A DNA stretch of 64,000 bases from Thermasporomyces sp040195635 (GTDB lineage Bacteria > Actinomycetota > Actinomycetes > Propionibacteriales > Actinopolymorphaceae): assembly GCF_040195635.1 (NCBI RefSeq), contig NZ_JBEFTX010000001.1:620001-684000 (forward strand). Reading direction: 5' to 3'. The translations under genes and the position numbers were made by a program. Shown here piece after piece: positions 6,228 to 15,070 of this stretch (positions are counted from its first letter, which is position 1; the number at the start of each line of letters is the position of its first letter). The notes under the pieces were generated by a model, which ran no database searches, was not told the origin of the DNA, and saw nothing but the letters and a program-made list of their open reading frames with translations.

Positions 6228-7658
6228 GTGGGAAGGAACAGCCGCGAGCGTAGGGCCGCCAAGCAGCGCGCGAGGCGGCGTCGGTCCGGACGGGCCAGTG
6301 GTGAGGGGACGTCGCCGTTCGGCGACCCGTTGTGCGACTGTCCCCACTGCCGCGCCGACCTCCGGCCGGACGAGTTCGGGGCTGCTGGGCTCGGATCCGT
6401 GCGTGCGATGTCTCCTGGAGCAACGCCGACGCCTGAGGAGATCGAGCGGTGGGTGCTTGCCGCTGCCTACTCCGGCCGCGACAACGCGGAGATCTCCCGC
6501 CGAGTGGCGACGGACCTCGCCGCTCCCGGGGTGGAGGCGCGCCTGGTCGACACCGTGATCGGGTCCTGTCTGCTTCGCGGCGTTCGCGGGATGTGGGAGG
6601 GCGGCTGGCAACCTCGCGACGCCGCCGAGCTTGCCAGTCGCCGGCTCGACCCCCTGCAGCGTGACTACCTCACCGACGTGATCCTCGGCGAGACCCAGCG
6701 TTATGCCGAGTCCACGATCGATCCACGCTGGCGCGCCCAGCTCGACGAGTTGGGCGGGTCGTTGTGGTGGCGATCCGACCAGCCGCATCTCGACCAGTGG
6801 CGCACCCGTCAGGGCCGTGACCGTTCCACCGCCCTACAGACGGCGATGACCGTGCTGGGCTTCTGCCTGACGCTGCCACGCACCACGAAGATCCTTCCCC
6901 TTCCAGGGGAGGCGTCCGTACCCCCCGAACGACCAGGGCGCGGCGATGTCGACGACAAGGTCCTCGCCCGCATCCGGGCACTACTGGCCAAGGCCGAGTC
7001 GACGGAGTTCCCGGACGAGGCGGAAGCCTTGTCCAGCAAGGCGCAGGAGCTGATGACGAAGTTCTCGCTCGACCGGGCACTGCTCGACGCCGACGTCGAC
7101 GGTGCCGGGCGAACGCCCGGCACAGGCAGTGCGACCGCCCGGCGGATCTGGCTGGACGCACCGTATGTCAGCGCCAAGTCGTTGCTCGTCCACGTGGTCG
7201 CCACGGCAAACCGATCGCGCACCGTGGTCGAGGACAAGACCGGCTACGTCACCGTCGTCGGCGAGGAGGTCGACCTGGAGTTGGTCGAGATCCTCACGAC
7301 GTCGCTGCTGTTGCAGGCCAACCGAGCGATGCTCGCTCATGGCAGCCAGGTGAGCAGGTTCGGCCGGTCGAGCACGCGTTCGTGGCGCCAGTCGTTCCTC
7401 GTGTCCTACTCCTCGCGCATCGGCGAGCGGTTGCACGAAGCGAATGCCGCCAGCCAGGCGACGGTCGATACCGAGTCATCCGGCCGGCTCCTGCCTGTCC
7501 TCGCCGCCCGGGAACAGGAGGTCGAGGCCTTGTTCGGCGAGCTGTTCCCCCGCACCAGGGCGCGTTCGGTGTCGGTCTCCAACGCCGCCGGGTGGGCCGC
7601 CGGCAAGGTGGCCGCCGACCTCGCCAGCCTCGACGGCCGCTCCTCCCTGACCGGGTAG
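6228..7658 (+). CDS. DUF2786 domain protein
   Basis: A 476-residue protein of unknown function. The only recognisable domain is DUF2786, at about residues 243-285: KVLARIRALLAKAEST followed by 'EAEALSSKAQELMTKFSLD', the K-A-x-S-T-x-x-x-E-A-x-x-A pattern of that family. The N-terminus is extremely basic (repeated Arg/Lys over residues 3-22) and is followed by CDCPHC, a possible metal-binding knuckle at about residues 37-42. Both features would suit nucleic-acid binding, but that is inference. The GTG at 6228 follows GGGGAGGAG by about 8 nt. It converges on glnE, with 23 nt between the stops. Confidence 0.75.
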   Translation: MGRNSRERRAAKQRARRRRSGRASGEGTSPFGDPLCDCPHCRADLRPDEFGAAGLGSVRAMSPGATPTPEEIERWVLAAAYSGRDNAEISRRVATDLAAPGVEARLVDTVIGSCLLRGVRGMWEGGWQPRDAAELASRRLDPLQRDYLTDVILGETQRYAESTIDPRWRAQLDELGGSLWWRSDQPHLDQWRTRQGRDRSTALQTAMTVLGFCLTLPRTTKILPLPGEASVPPERPGRGDVDDKVLARIRALLAKAESTEFPDEAEALSSKAQELMTKFSLDRALLDADVDGAGRTPGTGSATARRIWLDAPYVSAKSLLVHVVATANRSRTVVEDKTGYVTVVGEEVDLELVEILTTSLLLQANRAMLAHGSQVSRFGRSSTRSWRQSFLVSYSSRIGERLHEANAASQATVDTESSGRLLPVLAAREQEVEALFGELFPRTRARSVSVSNAAGWAAGKVAADLASLDGRSSLTG

Positions 7659-7681
7659 CCGGCGGCGGTCGAGCCGACTTC

Positions 7682-10600
7682 TCACTGCCAGAAGACGCGA
7701 TCGACGACCGCCCGGGCACGGCGCGTGACCCGCCGGTAGTCCTCGAGGAAGCGGCCAGCTTCGAGCGGCGCGTATCCCAGGACCCGGGAGACGGCCGCGA
7801 GGTCCCGGGGGTCGCGCGGCAGGGAGTCTGACGGCTGGTCCCGAACCAGCAGCACCGCGTTGCGGGCGCGGGTGGCGAGCCGCCAGGCCGACACGAGCGC
7901 CTCGGCGTCGGAGTTGTCGATCAGCTCGGCCGACGCGGCGGCCCGCAGCGCCTGGACGGTCCGAGTCGTCCGCAGCTCCGGCAGGCGGCCGGCGTGGCGC
8001 AACTGCAGCAGCTGTGCCGTCCACTCGACATCTGCCAGACCGCCACGTCCGAGCTTGGTGTGGGTGGTCGGGTCGGCGCCACGTGGCAGGCGTTCGGCAT
8101 CGACCCGAGCCTTGATCCGGAGGATCTCACGGGCGTCGCTTTCGGGGAGTCCAGCCGCTGGCCAGCGGATCGCATCGATCAGCTCCACGAAGCGTCGGCG
8201 CAGTTCGGGGTCGCCGCAGATCGGCTCGGCACGCAGCAGTGCCTGCGCCTCCCAGACGTGGGACCAGCGGCGGTAGTACGCCGCGTACGACGGGAGCGTC
8301 CGCACCATCGGTCCCTGTCGTCCCTCTGGCCGCAGGTCGGCGTCCACGACCAGGGGTGGATCCGGTGCCGGCGACGCGAGCAGTCGGCGCAGCTCGGTGA
8401 CAACGGCGGTCGCGGCTTCGGCGGCCTCCTGCTCGTTGGCGCCGGCGAGCGGCTCGTGGACGAACATCACGTCGGCGTCGCTGCCGTAGCTCATCTCGTG
8501 GCCACCGAAGCGGCCCATCGCGATCACAGCGAGCCGGGTCGGCAGCGACCTTCGGCGTTCGGCCTCGACCGCGCGGACCGCGACGGTCAGCCCGCCCACC
8601 AGGGTGGCCGTCGCGATGTCGGTGAGTGCTTCGCCCACGGCGTCGACATCGATCAGCCCGAGGACGTCGGCGGCGGCGATCCGGAAGAGCTCTCGTCGAC
8701 GCACGTTACGCACGGCGCCGATCCCTGCCATGGGGTCGTCGTGGCGCCCGGCCGCCGCGAGAGTCTCCGTCTCGAGCTGTTCCCGGCTTCGCGGGCGGAG
8801 GCTCTCGTCGTCGCCGAGCATGGCGACGGCCTCCGGCGCCCTGCGCAGGAGGTCGACGACGAACCTGCTCGTCGCGAGCACCCTGGCCATGCGTTCGGCC
8901 GTGATGCCCTCGTCGCGCAGCAGCCGCAGGTACCACGGGGTGGTGCCCAACGCGTCGGAGACCTGCCGGAACGCCAGCAGGCCCGCGTCGGGATCCGGTG
9001 CGTCGGCGAACCAGTGGAGCATCACCGGCAGCAGGGTGCGCTGGATCGAGGCCCGTCGGGACACCCCGGCGGTCAGGGCCTCGAGATGACGCAGCGCGGC
9101 GGCGGGATCGGAGAAGCCGAGCGCGGTGAGCCTGACGCGCGCGGCTTCCGGGGTGAGCCGGGCCTCTTCGCCGGGGATCCGTGCGACAGCGGCCAGCAGC
9201 GGCCGGTAGAAGAGCTTCTCGTGCAGGCGGTGGACCTCGCGCTTGTGCTGCTTCCAGACCCGGGTGAGCTCCGCGACCGGCTCGGCGAAGTAGCCCAACG
9301 AACGCCCGAGCGCGCGTAGCTCCCGTTCGTCGGCGGGCAGCAGGTGGGTACGCCGGAGCCGGGTCAGCTGGACGCGGTGTTCCAACGTACGCAGGAAGCG
9401 GTACGCATCGGCCAGGGCGGCACCGTCACCGCGTCCTACGTACCCGCCTTGGGTGAGAGCTTCGAGCGCGCACAGCGTGGACGGGCTGTGCAGAGTGGGA
9501 TCCGCGCGGCCATGGACGAGCTGCAGCAGTTGGACGGCGAACTCCACGTCCCGCAGGCCACCCGGCCCGAGTTTGAGCTGACGGTCGAGCTCGGCCGCCG
9601 GGATGTGGTCGACAACTCGACGCCGCATCGCCTGGACGTCCTCGACGAAGCCTGGCCGGTCCGCGGAGCGCCACACCAGCGGCGTCACCGCCTCGAGGTA
9701 GGCCGCGCCGAGGTCACGGTCACCCGCGACGGTCCGCGCCTTCAGCAGAGCCTGGAACTCCCAGGTCTTCGCCCACCGCTCGTAGTAGGCCAGGTGGCTC
9801 GCGACAGTGCGAACCAGCGGTCCGCTGCGGCCCTCGGGGCGAAGTGCCGCATCGACCGGCCAGAGCGTTCCTTCGGCCGTGTGGTCGGAGCAGATCTGGA
9901 TGAGTTGGGACGCGAGCTGGGTGGCGGTACGCAGGGCGCCCACCTCCCCGTCCGGGCCGGGACCCGCGGGTCCCGGCGACGCCGGCTCGGCGACGAACAA
10001 CACGTCGACATCGCTTGCGTAGTTGAGTTCGTGGCCGCCGCACTTGCCCATACCGATCACCGCCAACCGGCACGGCACGGCACCCTCGGGCAGCCGGGCG
10101 CGCGCGATCGCGAGAGCCGCCTCCAGCGCGGCAGCCGCAAGGTCGGCAAGCTCGGCGGCCACATCGTCGACCGAGACCGCCATGGCCAGATCCCTGGCCG
10201 CGAGGCGCAGCAACAGCCGGCGATACCCCACCCGCAGGGCGTCGGGGGCGGCCGGTCCGGCTTCGGCGGCGACCGGTTCGGCCGCCAACGGGTCGGCTCC
10301 GACGGCCTCCAGGAGTGCAACACGCAACGCCGTGGCGGTCGGTCGGACCAGGTTCAGTTCGGGATCGGCGAGCTCACGCCAGTGCGCGGGATGTCGCAGG
10401 AGATGCTCTGCCAGCCCGCTGCTTGCGCCGAGAACCTCGGCGAGTCGGCCCCGGAGCACGTGGTTGGACAGGAGTGCGCGGTCGGTCAGGAGGTGGCGTT
10501 CGAGCTCCGCCCGGTCCGGCGCGGCGTCGAGGAGTGCCGCGAGAAAGGAGAACGCCTGGTCGGGGTCGGCCGCTCTGGCGGCGGCCTCGAGAAGGGGGTC

Positions 10601-10705
10601 GAACCTGGGACCCAGCTCCCCCAGCGTCTCCCGGATGCGGTCAGGCTCCCCGAATCCCAGCCGGACGAGCTGTCCCGTGGTCCACACGTGCGCCTGTGGC
10701 GTCAC
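7682..10705 (-). CDS. glnE: Bifunctional glutamine synthetase adenylyltransferase/deadenylylase
   Basis: A 1007-residue GlnE, the normal length. It adds AMP to a conserved tyrosine of GSI-beta glutamine synthetase when nitrogen is plentiful and removes it by phosphorolysis when nitrogen is scarce. The two nucleotidyltransferase halves are both intact: 'GKCGGHELNYASDVDVLFV' near residue 225 and 'GRFGGHEMSYGSDADVMFV' near residue 735, each with the G-x-x-x-D-x-D metal-binding core. Helical regulatory segments follow each. The GTG at 10705 has GGAGG 7 nt upstream, and a TAGGTT -10-like hexamer (10773-10778, minus strand) could start a leader of about 65 nt. glnA2 lies 2.7 kb away on the same strand. 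Confidence 0.95.
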   Translation of the reverse strand: MTPQAHVWTTGQLVRLGFGEPDRIRETLGELGPRFDPLLEAAARAADPDQAFSFLAALLDAAPDRAELERHLLTDRALLSNHVLRGRLAEVLGASSGLAEHLLRHPAHWRELADPELNLVRPTATALRVALLEAVGADPLAAEPVAAEAGPAAPDALRVGYRRLLLRLAARDLAMAVSVDDVAAELADLAAAALEAALAIARARLPEGAVPCRLAVIGMGKCGGHELNYASDVDVLFVAEPASPGPAGPGPDGEVGALRTATQLASQLIQICSDHTAEGTLWPVDAALRPEGRSGPLVRTVASHLAYYERWAKTWEFQALLKARTVAGDRDLGAAYLEAVTPLVWRSADRPGFVEDVQAMRRRVVDHIPAAELDRQLKLGPGGLRDVEFAVQLLQLVHGRADPTLHSPSTLCALEALTQGGYVGRGDGAALADAYRFLRTLEHRVQLTRLRRTHLLPADERELRALGRSLGYFAEPVAELTRVWKQHKREVHRLHEKLFYRPLLAAVARIPGEEARLTPEAARVRLTALGFSDPAAALRHLEALTAGVSRRASIQRTLLPVMLHWFADAPDPDAGLLAFRQVSDALGTTPWYLRLLRDEGITAERMARVLATSRFVVDLLRRAPEAVAMLGDDESLRPRSREQLETETLAAAGRHDDPMAGIGAVRNVRRRELFRIAAADVLGLIDVDAVGEALTDIATATLVGGLTVAVRAVEAERRRSLPTRLAVIAMGRFGGHEMSYGSDADVMFVHEPLAGANEQEAAEAATAVVTELRRLLASPAPDPPLVVDADLRPEGRQGPMVRTLPSYAAYYRRWSHVWEAQALLRAEPICGDPELRRRFVELIDAIRWPAAGLPESDAREILRIKARVDAERLPRGADPTTHTKLGRGGLADVEWTAQLLQLRHAGRLPELRTTRTVQALRAAASAELIDNSDAEALVSAWRLATRARNAVLLVRDQPSDSLPRDPRDLAAVSRVLGYAPLEAGRFLEDYRRVTRRARAVVDRVFWQ

Positions 10706-10982
10706 CCCGCAACCTCCCTCTGCCGTCGCTGCGGCCCGGCCCCCGCGTCCGCCCCTACCCGGCACGCATCCCAACCTAGATGACCACCTGGTGTCCTGAC
10801 CGCCGACACCGGCGCCCGCGGGAGTCTCGGCATGCCGGGTCGGCGGCCGGCGACAGCCTGGGCCGTGGCCCGAGGCGGCAACAGCTTCCACCGGTGGACC
10901 CGCCGGTGTAACTTCCCTTCGTACTGCGAGCATGCGTCGGCAGGGCACATCCGAAGCGTCAGGATCCCGGGAGGAGCAGCCC

Positions 10983-12560
10983 ATGGGTCGGATCATCCGT
11001 GCGATCTCCGCGCTGGGAGCGGTCGGGGCGATGGGCGCCCTCCTCGCCAGTTCGGTCGGGCCGACCCCGACCGCCACGGCGGAGCCGAAGCCGATCGCGC
11101 AGTGGCGCAGCTACTGGGTCGACTCGTTCCGGCCGAGCATCTACACGCCGGAGAACGTCGACAAACTGGTCGCCGACGCCGAGGCTCTCGGAGCCAACGC
11201 CCTGATCGTTCAGGTCGGCCGGTGGATGGACTGCTTCTGCAACCGGTCCGCCTTCCCGCGTACGCACGTGGCGATCGACCCGGCCTTCGACCCGTTGGAC
11301 GACGTGATCGAGAAGGCACACGCCGCTGGCATCGAGGTCCACGCCTGGGTCAACGCCACCCCGATGTGGAACGCAGCGACTCCGCCACCGTCGCCCGACC
11401 ACGTGTTCCACACCCACGGTGAGACCGCAACCGGTGCCGACCGCTGGCTCAACAAGCGGGTCGACGGAGCCGAGCGGGTCAACACGATGAACGTCATGGA
11501 CCCCGCCAACCCCGCCGCCGCCGACTACGTGGTGGACGGGATCGCCAGCATCGTCGACGAGTACGACATCGACGGGATCAACCTCGACTACATCCGCTAC
11601 CCCGACTACAACTCCACGACCGAGACGAGCGACTGGGGCTACTCCGACGTCTCGCTGCAGCGGTTCCGCGACGCCACCGGACGCACGGACACGCCGGCCC
11701 CGGCCGACCTCCAGTGGAGCGCGTGGCGCCGCGCACAGGTCACGGCTCTGGTCCGCAAGATCTACCTGTCGATGTACGAACGAAAGCCCCTCGCCAGGCT
11801 CTCCATCAACGGCATCACCTACGGCTTCGGCCCGCAGTCGGTCGGCGGCTGGGAACGCACCCGCACCTACGCAGAGGTCATGCAGGACTGGAAGGGCTGG
11901 CTCGACGAGGGGATCATCGACACCACCGTCGCCATGAACTACAAGCGCGAACACCTGCCCGACCAGCAGCAGATGTTCCGCGAGTGGAACGAGGTCCTCG
12001 CCGACTGGCAGGCGGGCCGGCACAACGTCGTCGGGCCAGCCGTCTACCTCAACAGCGTGCCCGACAGCGTGCGCCAGGCGCGGGCGGCCTTCACATCCAC
12101 CGCCGCCGGCAACAGGGTCGTGGGGTGGAGCGGCTACTCCTATGCGGTCCCCAGTGCGGCCGCCAACGCCGATCCCTCCCTCGCCGACGCCGAGCGCGCC
12201 GCACTCGCCTCGGCGTTCACGCAGGAGGACCCGACCGGTGCGGACGAGCCAGTCTTCGCCCGCCCGGCCAAGGTCCCCTCGATGCCGTGGAAGACCCGGC
12301 CCGAGACGGGTCACGTCACCGGAGAACTCGTCGGCCAGGACGGCATGCCGCTGGACCAGCGAACCGTCAGCGTGCACGACCTGCGTACCGGCACGAAGGT
12401 GGCGTCGGGGCTCACCGACGGCAGCGGATGGTTCGGCATCGTCGACGTGCCACCCGGTAGCTGGCAGGTCAGGGCTGACGTGCCCGGATCCCACGACGTA
12501 CGAACCGTCGTCCACGTCCGGAAGGGCCGCGTGACGACCGCGGCGTTCGCGCCGAGCTAG
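10983..12560 (+). CDS. Secreted glycosyl-hydrolase-like (GHL10/DUF187) protein
   Basis: A 525-residue exported protein. Residues 1 to about 32 form a signal peptide (basic MGRIIR, hydrophobic core, Ala-rich end). The body matches the GHL10/DUF187 (YngK-like) TIM-barrel family: WRSYWVDSFRPSIYTPENV, 'ALIVQVGRWMDCFCNRSAFP', 'GIEVHAWVNATPMWN', the 'DIDGINLDYIRYP' strand that carries acidic residues at the barrel mouth, and a late 'GWSGYSYA'. A C-terminal domain (about residues 445-525) resembles a carboxypeptidase-regulatory/transthyretin-like beta sandwich. It probably acts on wall or environmental glycans, but the substrate is unproven. GGGAGGAG sits 7 nt before the ATG. It is divergent from glnE. 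Confidence 0.85.
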   Translation: MGRIIRAISALGAVGAMGALLASSVGPTPTATAEPKPIAQWRSYWVDSFRPSIYTPENVDKLVADAEALGANALIVQVGRWMDCFCNRSAFPRTHVAIDPAFDPLDDVIEKAHAAGIEVHAWVNATPMWNAATPPPSPDHVFHTHGETATGADRWLNKRVDGAERVNTMNVMDPANPAAADYVVDGIASIVDEYDIDGINLDYIRYPDYNSTTETSDWGYSDVSLQRFRDATGRTDTPAPADLQWSAWRRAQVTALVRKIYLSMYERKPLARLSINGITYGFGPQSVGGWERTRTYAEVMQDWKGWLDEGIIDTTVAMNYKREHLPDQQQMFREWNEVLADWQAGRHNVVGPAVYLNSVPDSVRQARAAFTSTAAGNRVVGWSGYSYAVPSAAANADPSLADAERAALASAFTQEDPTGADEPVFARPAKVPSMPWKTRPETGHVTGELVGQDGMPLDQRTVSVHDLRTGTKVASGLTDGSGWFGIVDVPPGSWQVRADVPGSHDVRTVVHVRKGRVTTAAFAPS

Positions 12561-12641
12561 CTGGACTTCCGTCCGCCGCGGAGCGCATGAGTCCCGCTGG
12601 ATGTACGGCGGCGTGGCACGCAAGCCCTGACGTCCACCGGA

Positions 12642-13214
12642 TCAGGCGGGGAACGGCCGGACGGCTCTGCCAGCGCGCAGCGCCAACGTCCACCAGACGA
12701 TCTGGTCGAGCATGGCCTTGGCCGCCGCGTTGCACCCGGCGAGGTCGCGCAGCTCGCCGGAGGGGTCCAACAGTTCCTCGACGTTGTGGAAGCTCACGGA
12801 GTCCCGCACGGTGGCGGCGTTGACCTCCGCGAAGACCTGACGCAACTGTTCGACGGCGCGGAGCCCTCCGCTCATGCCGCCGTACGACACGAACGCCACG
12901 GGCTTGCCGCTCCACTCGAGGTAGGGGAAGTCGATCGCCTGCTTCAACGAGGCCGGATACCCGTGGTTGTACTCCGGAGTCACCACCACATAGGCGTCGG
13001 CGGCCGCGATCCGCGCGATGAACGCCTTCTCCACCTCGCCGAGCGACTGAGGGTAGACCGACGGGAACTCGACGTCGGCCAGGTCGATCAGGTCGGTGAC
13101 CATGTCGTCGCGCGGCTCGACCTGCGACACGAACCACCGGGCGAGGTGGTGGCCGATCCGTCCCTCCCGAGTACTCCCCACGATGACGACGAGGTTGAAC
13201 GAGGGCTCCGGCAC
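12642..13214 (-). CDS. NADPH-dependent FMN reductase family protein
   Basis: A 190-residue flavodoxin-fold protein of the NADPH-dependent FMN/azo/chromate reductase family. Evidence is the N-terminal 'NLVVIVGSTREGRIGHHLA' phosphate-binding loop, the flavin-contact TPEYNHGYPASLKQAID and 'KPVAFVSYGGMSGGLRAVEQL', all standard for YieF/ArsH-like enzymes. It probably reduces quinones, FMN or xenobiotics with NADPH. I chose the GTG at 13214 because AGGAAGG lies about 7 nt upstream. An ATG at 13271 would add 19 residues before the fold starts. It converges on the glycosyl-hydrolase-like gene and follows glnA2 after a 231-nt gap. Confidence 0.8.
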   Translation of the reverse strand: MPEPSFNLVVIVGSTREGRIGHHLARWFVSQVEPRDDMVTDLIDLADVEFPSVYPQSLGEVEKAFIARIAAADAYVVVTPEYNHGYPASLKQAIDFPYLEWSGKPVAFVSYGGMSGGLRAVEQLRQVFAEVNAATVRDSVSFHNVEELLDPSGELRDLAGCNAAAKAMLDQIVWWTLALRAGRAVRPFPA

Positions 13215-13445
13215 GGGAGGACCTTCCTGGTCCAGGACGTGCGATTCTGCCACGTAGGAATGTGATGCCATTCAAAATTGGTCGAAACGGGCGCGAACGC
13301 GCGGTGGATCTGCTCTCCGTCTTCTCGAGCGTCGACGTCATGCGGATGCTCGTCATCGAACGGCGATGGTCGCGCGCGGACTGGAAGGCGTGGGCGGTCG
13401 AAGCCGCAGCGGGCACTCTCCCACGCGACGCCTGCGGGCCTGACG

Positions 13446-14783
13446 CTAGAGGACTGGGAGCATCCGGTCGCGTTCGAACGCCGTGACCTGCTGGCGGTAC
13501 TCCTCCCACTCCGTCCGCTTGTTGCGGAGGAAGAAGTCGAAGACGTGCTCCCCCAACGTCTCAGCGACGAGTTCACTACTCTCCATCACCCGGATCGCCT
13601 CGTCGAGGCTCTGCGGCAGCGGGTCGATCCCCAGCGCACGACGCTCGCCCTCGGTGAGCGACCACACGTCATCCTCTGACCCCGGTGGCAGGTCGTAACC
13701 CTGCTCGACGCCCCTGAGCCCGGCCGCCAGGATCACGGCGTACGCCAGATAGGGGTTGGCCGCGGAGTCGAGCGAACGGAACTCGATCCGCGTCGACTGC
13801 CCCTTCGCCGGCTTGTACATCGGAACCCGCACCAACGCCGAGCGGTTGTTGTGCCCCCAGCAGATGTACGCGGGTGCCTCACCGCCACCCCAGAGCCGCT
13901 TGTACGAGTTGACCCACTGGTCGGTGACAGCGGTGATCTCGCTGGCATGGCGGAGCAGTCCCGCGATGAACGACCGGGCCACCTTCGACTGGTGGTACTC
14001 AGCACCTGACTCGAAGAAGGCGTTCCGGTCGCCCTCGAACAGCGACATGTGCGTGTGCATCCCCGATCCTGGCCACTGCGAGAACGGCTTGGGCATGAAC
14101 GACGCGTACAGGCCCTGGCTGAGCGCGACCTCCTTGACCACCACGCGGAACGTCATGATGTTGTCGGCGGTCGCCAGCGCGTCGGCGTAGCGCAGGTCGA
14201 TCTCCTGCTGTCCGGGCGCGCCCTCGTGGTGGCTGAACTCCACCGAGATCCCCATCGCCTCCAGCATCGTGATCGCTTCGCGCCGGAAGTCCTGGCTCAT
14301 CCCGTGGGCGGTGTGGTCGAAGTAGCCGCTGCGGTCGACAGGCACCGGGGGGCGGCCCTTCTCAGGCGTGTTCTTGAAGAGGAAGAACTCGATCTCGGGG
14401 TGGGTGTAGAAGGTGAAGCCCAGATCGGCCGCCTTGCCGAGGGCCCGCTTGAGGACGTAGCGCGGATCGGCGTACGACGGTGAACCGTCCGGCATCAGGA
14501 TGTCGCAGAACATCCGCGCCGTGCTGGGCGAGCTCCCCCGCCACGGCAGGATCTGGAACGTCGCCGGGTCGGGTTTGGCGAGCATGTCAGCTTCGTAGAC
14601 GCGGGCGAAGCCCTCGATCGCGGAACCGTCGAAGCCGATCCCCTCCGCGAACGCGCCCTCGAGCTCGGCCGGTGCGACCGCCACGGACTTGAGGAAGCCG
14701 AGGACGTCGGTGAACCACAGCCGGACGAACCGAACGTCGCGTTCCTCGAGAGTGCGGAGGACGAATTCCTGCTGCTTGTCCAT
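13446..14783 (-). CDS. glnA2: Glutamine synthetase, GlnA2-type
   Basis: A 445-residue type I glutamine synthetase (glutamate + ammonia + ATP to glutamine). It matches the mycobacterial GlnA2 form closely from its first residues (MDKQQEFVLRTLEERDVRFV) onward. Catalytic features are HPEIEFF, EFSHHEGAPGQQEIDLR, SQWPGSGMHTHMS and 'IEFRSLDSAANPYLAYA'. The segment where GSI-beta enzymes carry the adenylylated Tyr (N-L-Y-D-L-P) here reads VEQGYDLPPGS, so regulation by GlnE is doubtful. I chose the ATG at 14783 because AGGGA lies 9 nt upstream and it matches the family start. The ATG at 14789 is too close to that site. Confidence 0.93.
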   Translation of the reverse strand: MDKQQEFVLRTLEERDVRFVRLWFTDVLGFLKSVAVAPAELEGAFAEGIGFDGSAIEGFARVYEADMLAKPDPATFQILPWRGSSPSTARMFCDILMPDGSPSYADPRYVLKRALGKAADLGFTFYTHPEIEFFLFKNTPEKGRPPVPVDRSGYFDHTAHGMSQDFRREAITMLEAMGISVEFSHHEGAPGQQEIDLRYADALATADNIMTFRVVVKEVALSQGLYASFMPKPFSQWPGSGMHTHMSLFEGDRNAFFESGAEYHQSKVARSFIAGLLRHASEITAVTDQWVNSYKRLWGGGEAPAYICWGHNNRSALVRVPMYKPAKGQSTRIEFRSLDSAANPYLAYAVILAAGLRGVEQGYDLPPGSEDDVWSLTEGERRALGIDPLPQSLDEAIRVMESSELVAETLGEHVFDFFLRNKRTEWEEYRQQVTAFERDRMLPVL

Positions 14784-15058
14784 GCTCATCCATCCCTGCG
14801 ACTCGTTCACTGGCGTCGGGCAGCGGTATGTCCGCTGACCATCAGTATCACTCCGGGGTTACCGGCGCATTGCCCGCCCGGGCCTCACACGTGGCCGGCC
14901 CCGCCGACGCCACATCTTGATCACTGCCGGCAGAACGGGGAGGCTCGTGAGGGTGAGGCGTCCGGTTTGTCCAGCGTCGATCCCACTCGGTCTCCGCGAC
15001 GCGCGACCGGATCGGGAACGCCCACGGGCGCAGAGTCGGCCGGCAGACGCCGACCGAC

Positions 15059-15064
15059 TACCCT
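15059..15064 (+). promoter_or_regulatory. -10 element TACCCT, leaderless nadE
   Basis: TACCCT ends 6 nt before the nadE GTG. No separate Shine-Dalgarno at normal distance is visible, so a leaderless transcript is likely. Confidence 0.5.
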
Positions 15065-15070
15065 CGGAGC

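Noticed and set aside
4920..6788. 622-codon minus-strand frame opposite aroG
   Set aside because: GC-rich shadow of a clearly conserved DAHP synthase; no domain is recognisable in it.
10959..12623. 554-codon minus-strand frame opposite the GHL10-like gene
   Set aside because: Shadow frame; the plus-strand protein has a signal peptide and family motifs.
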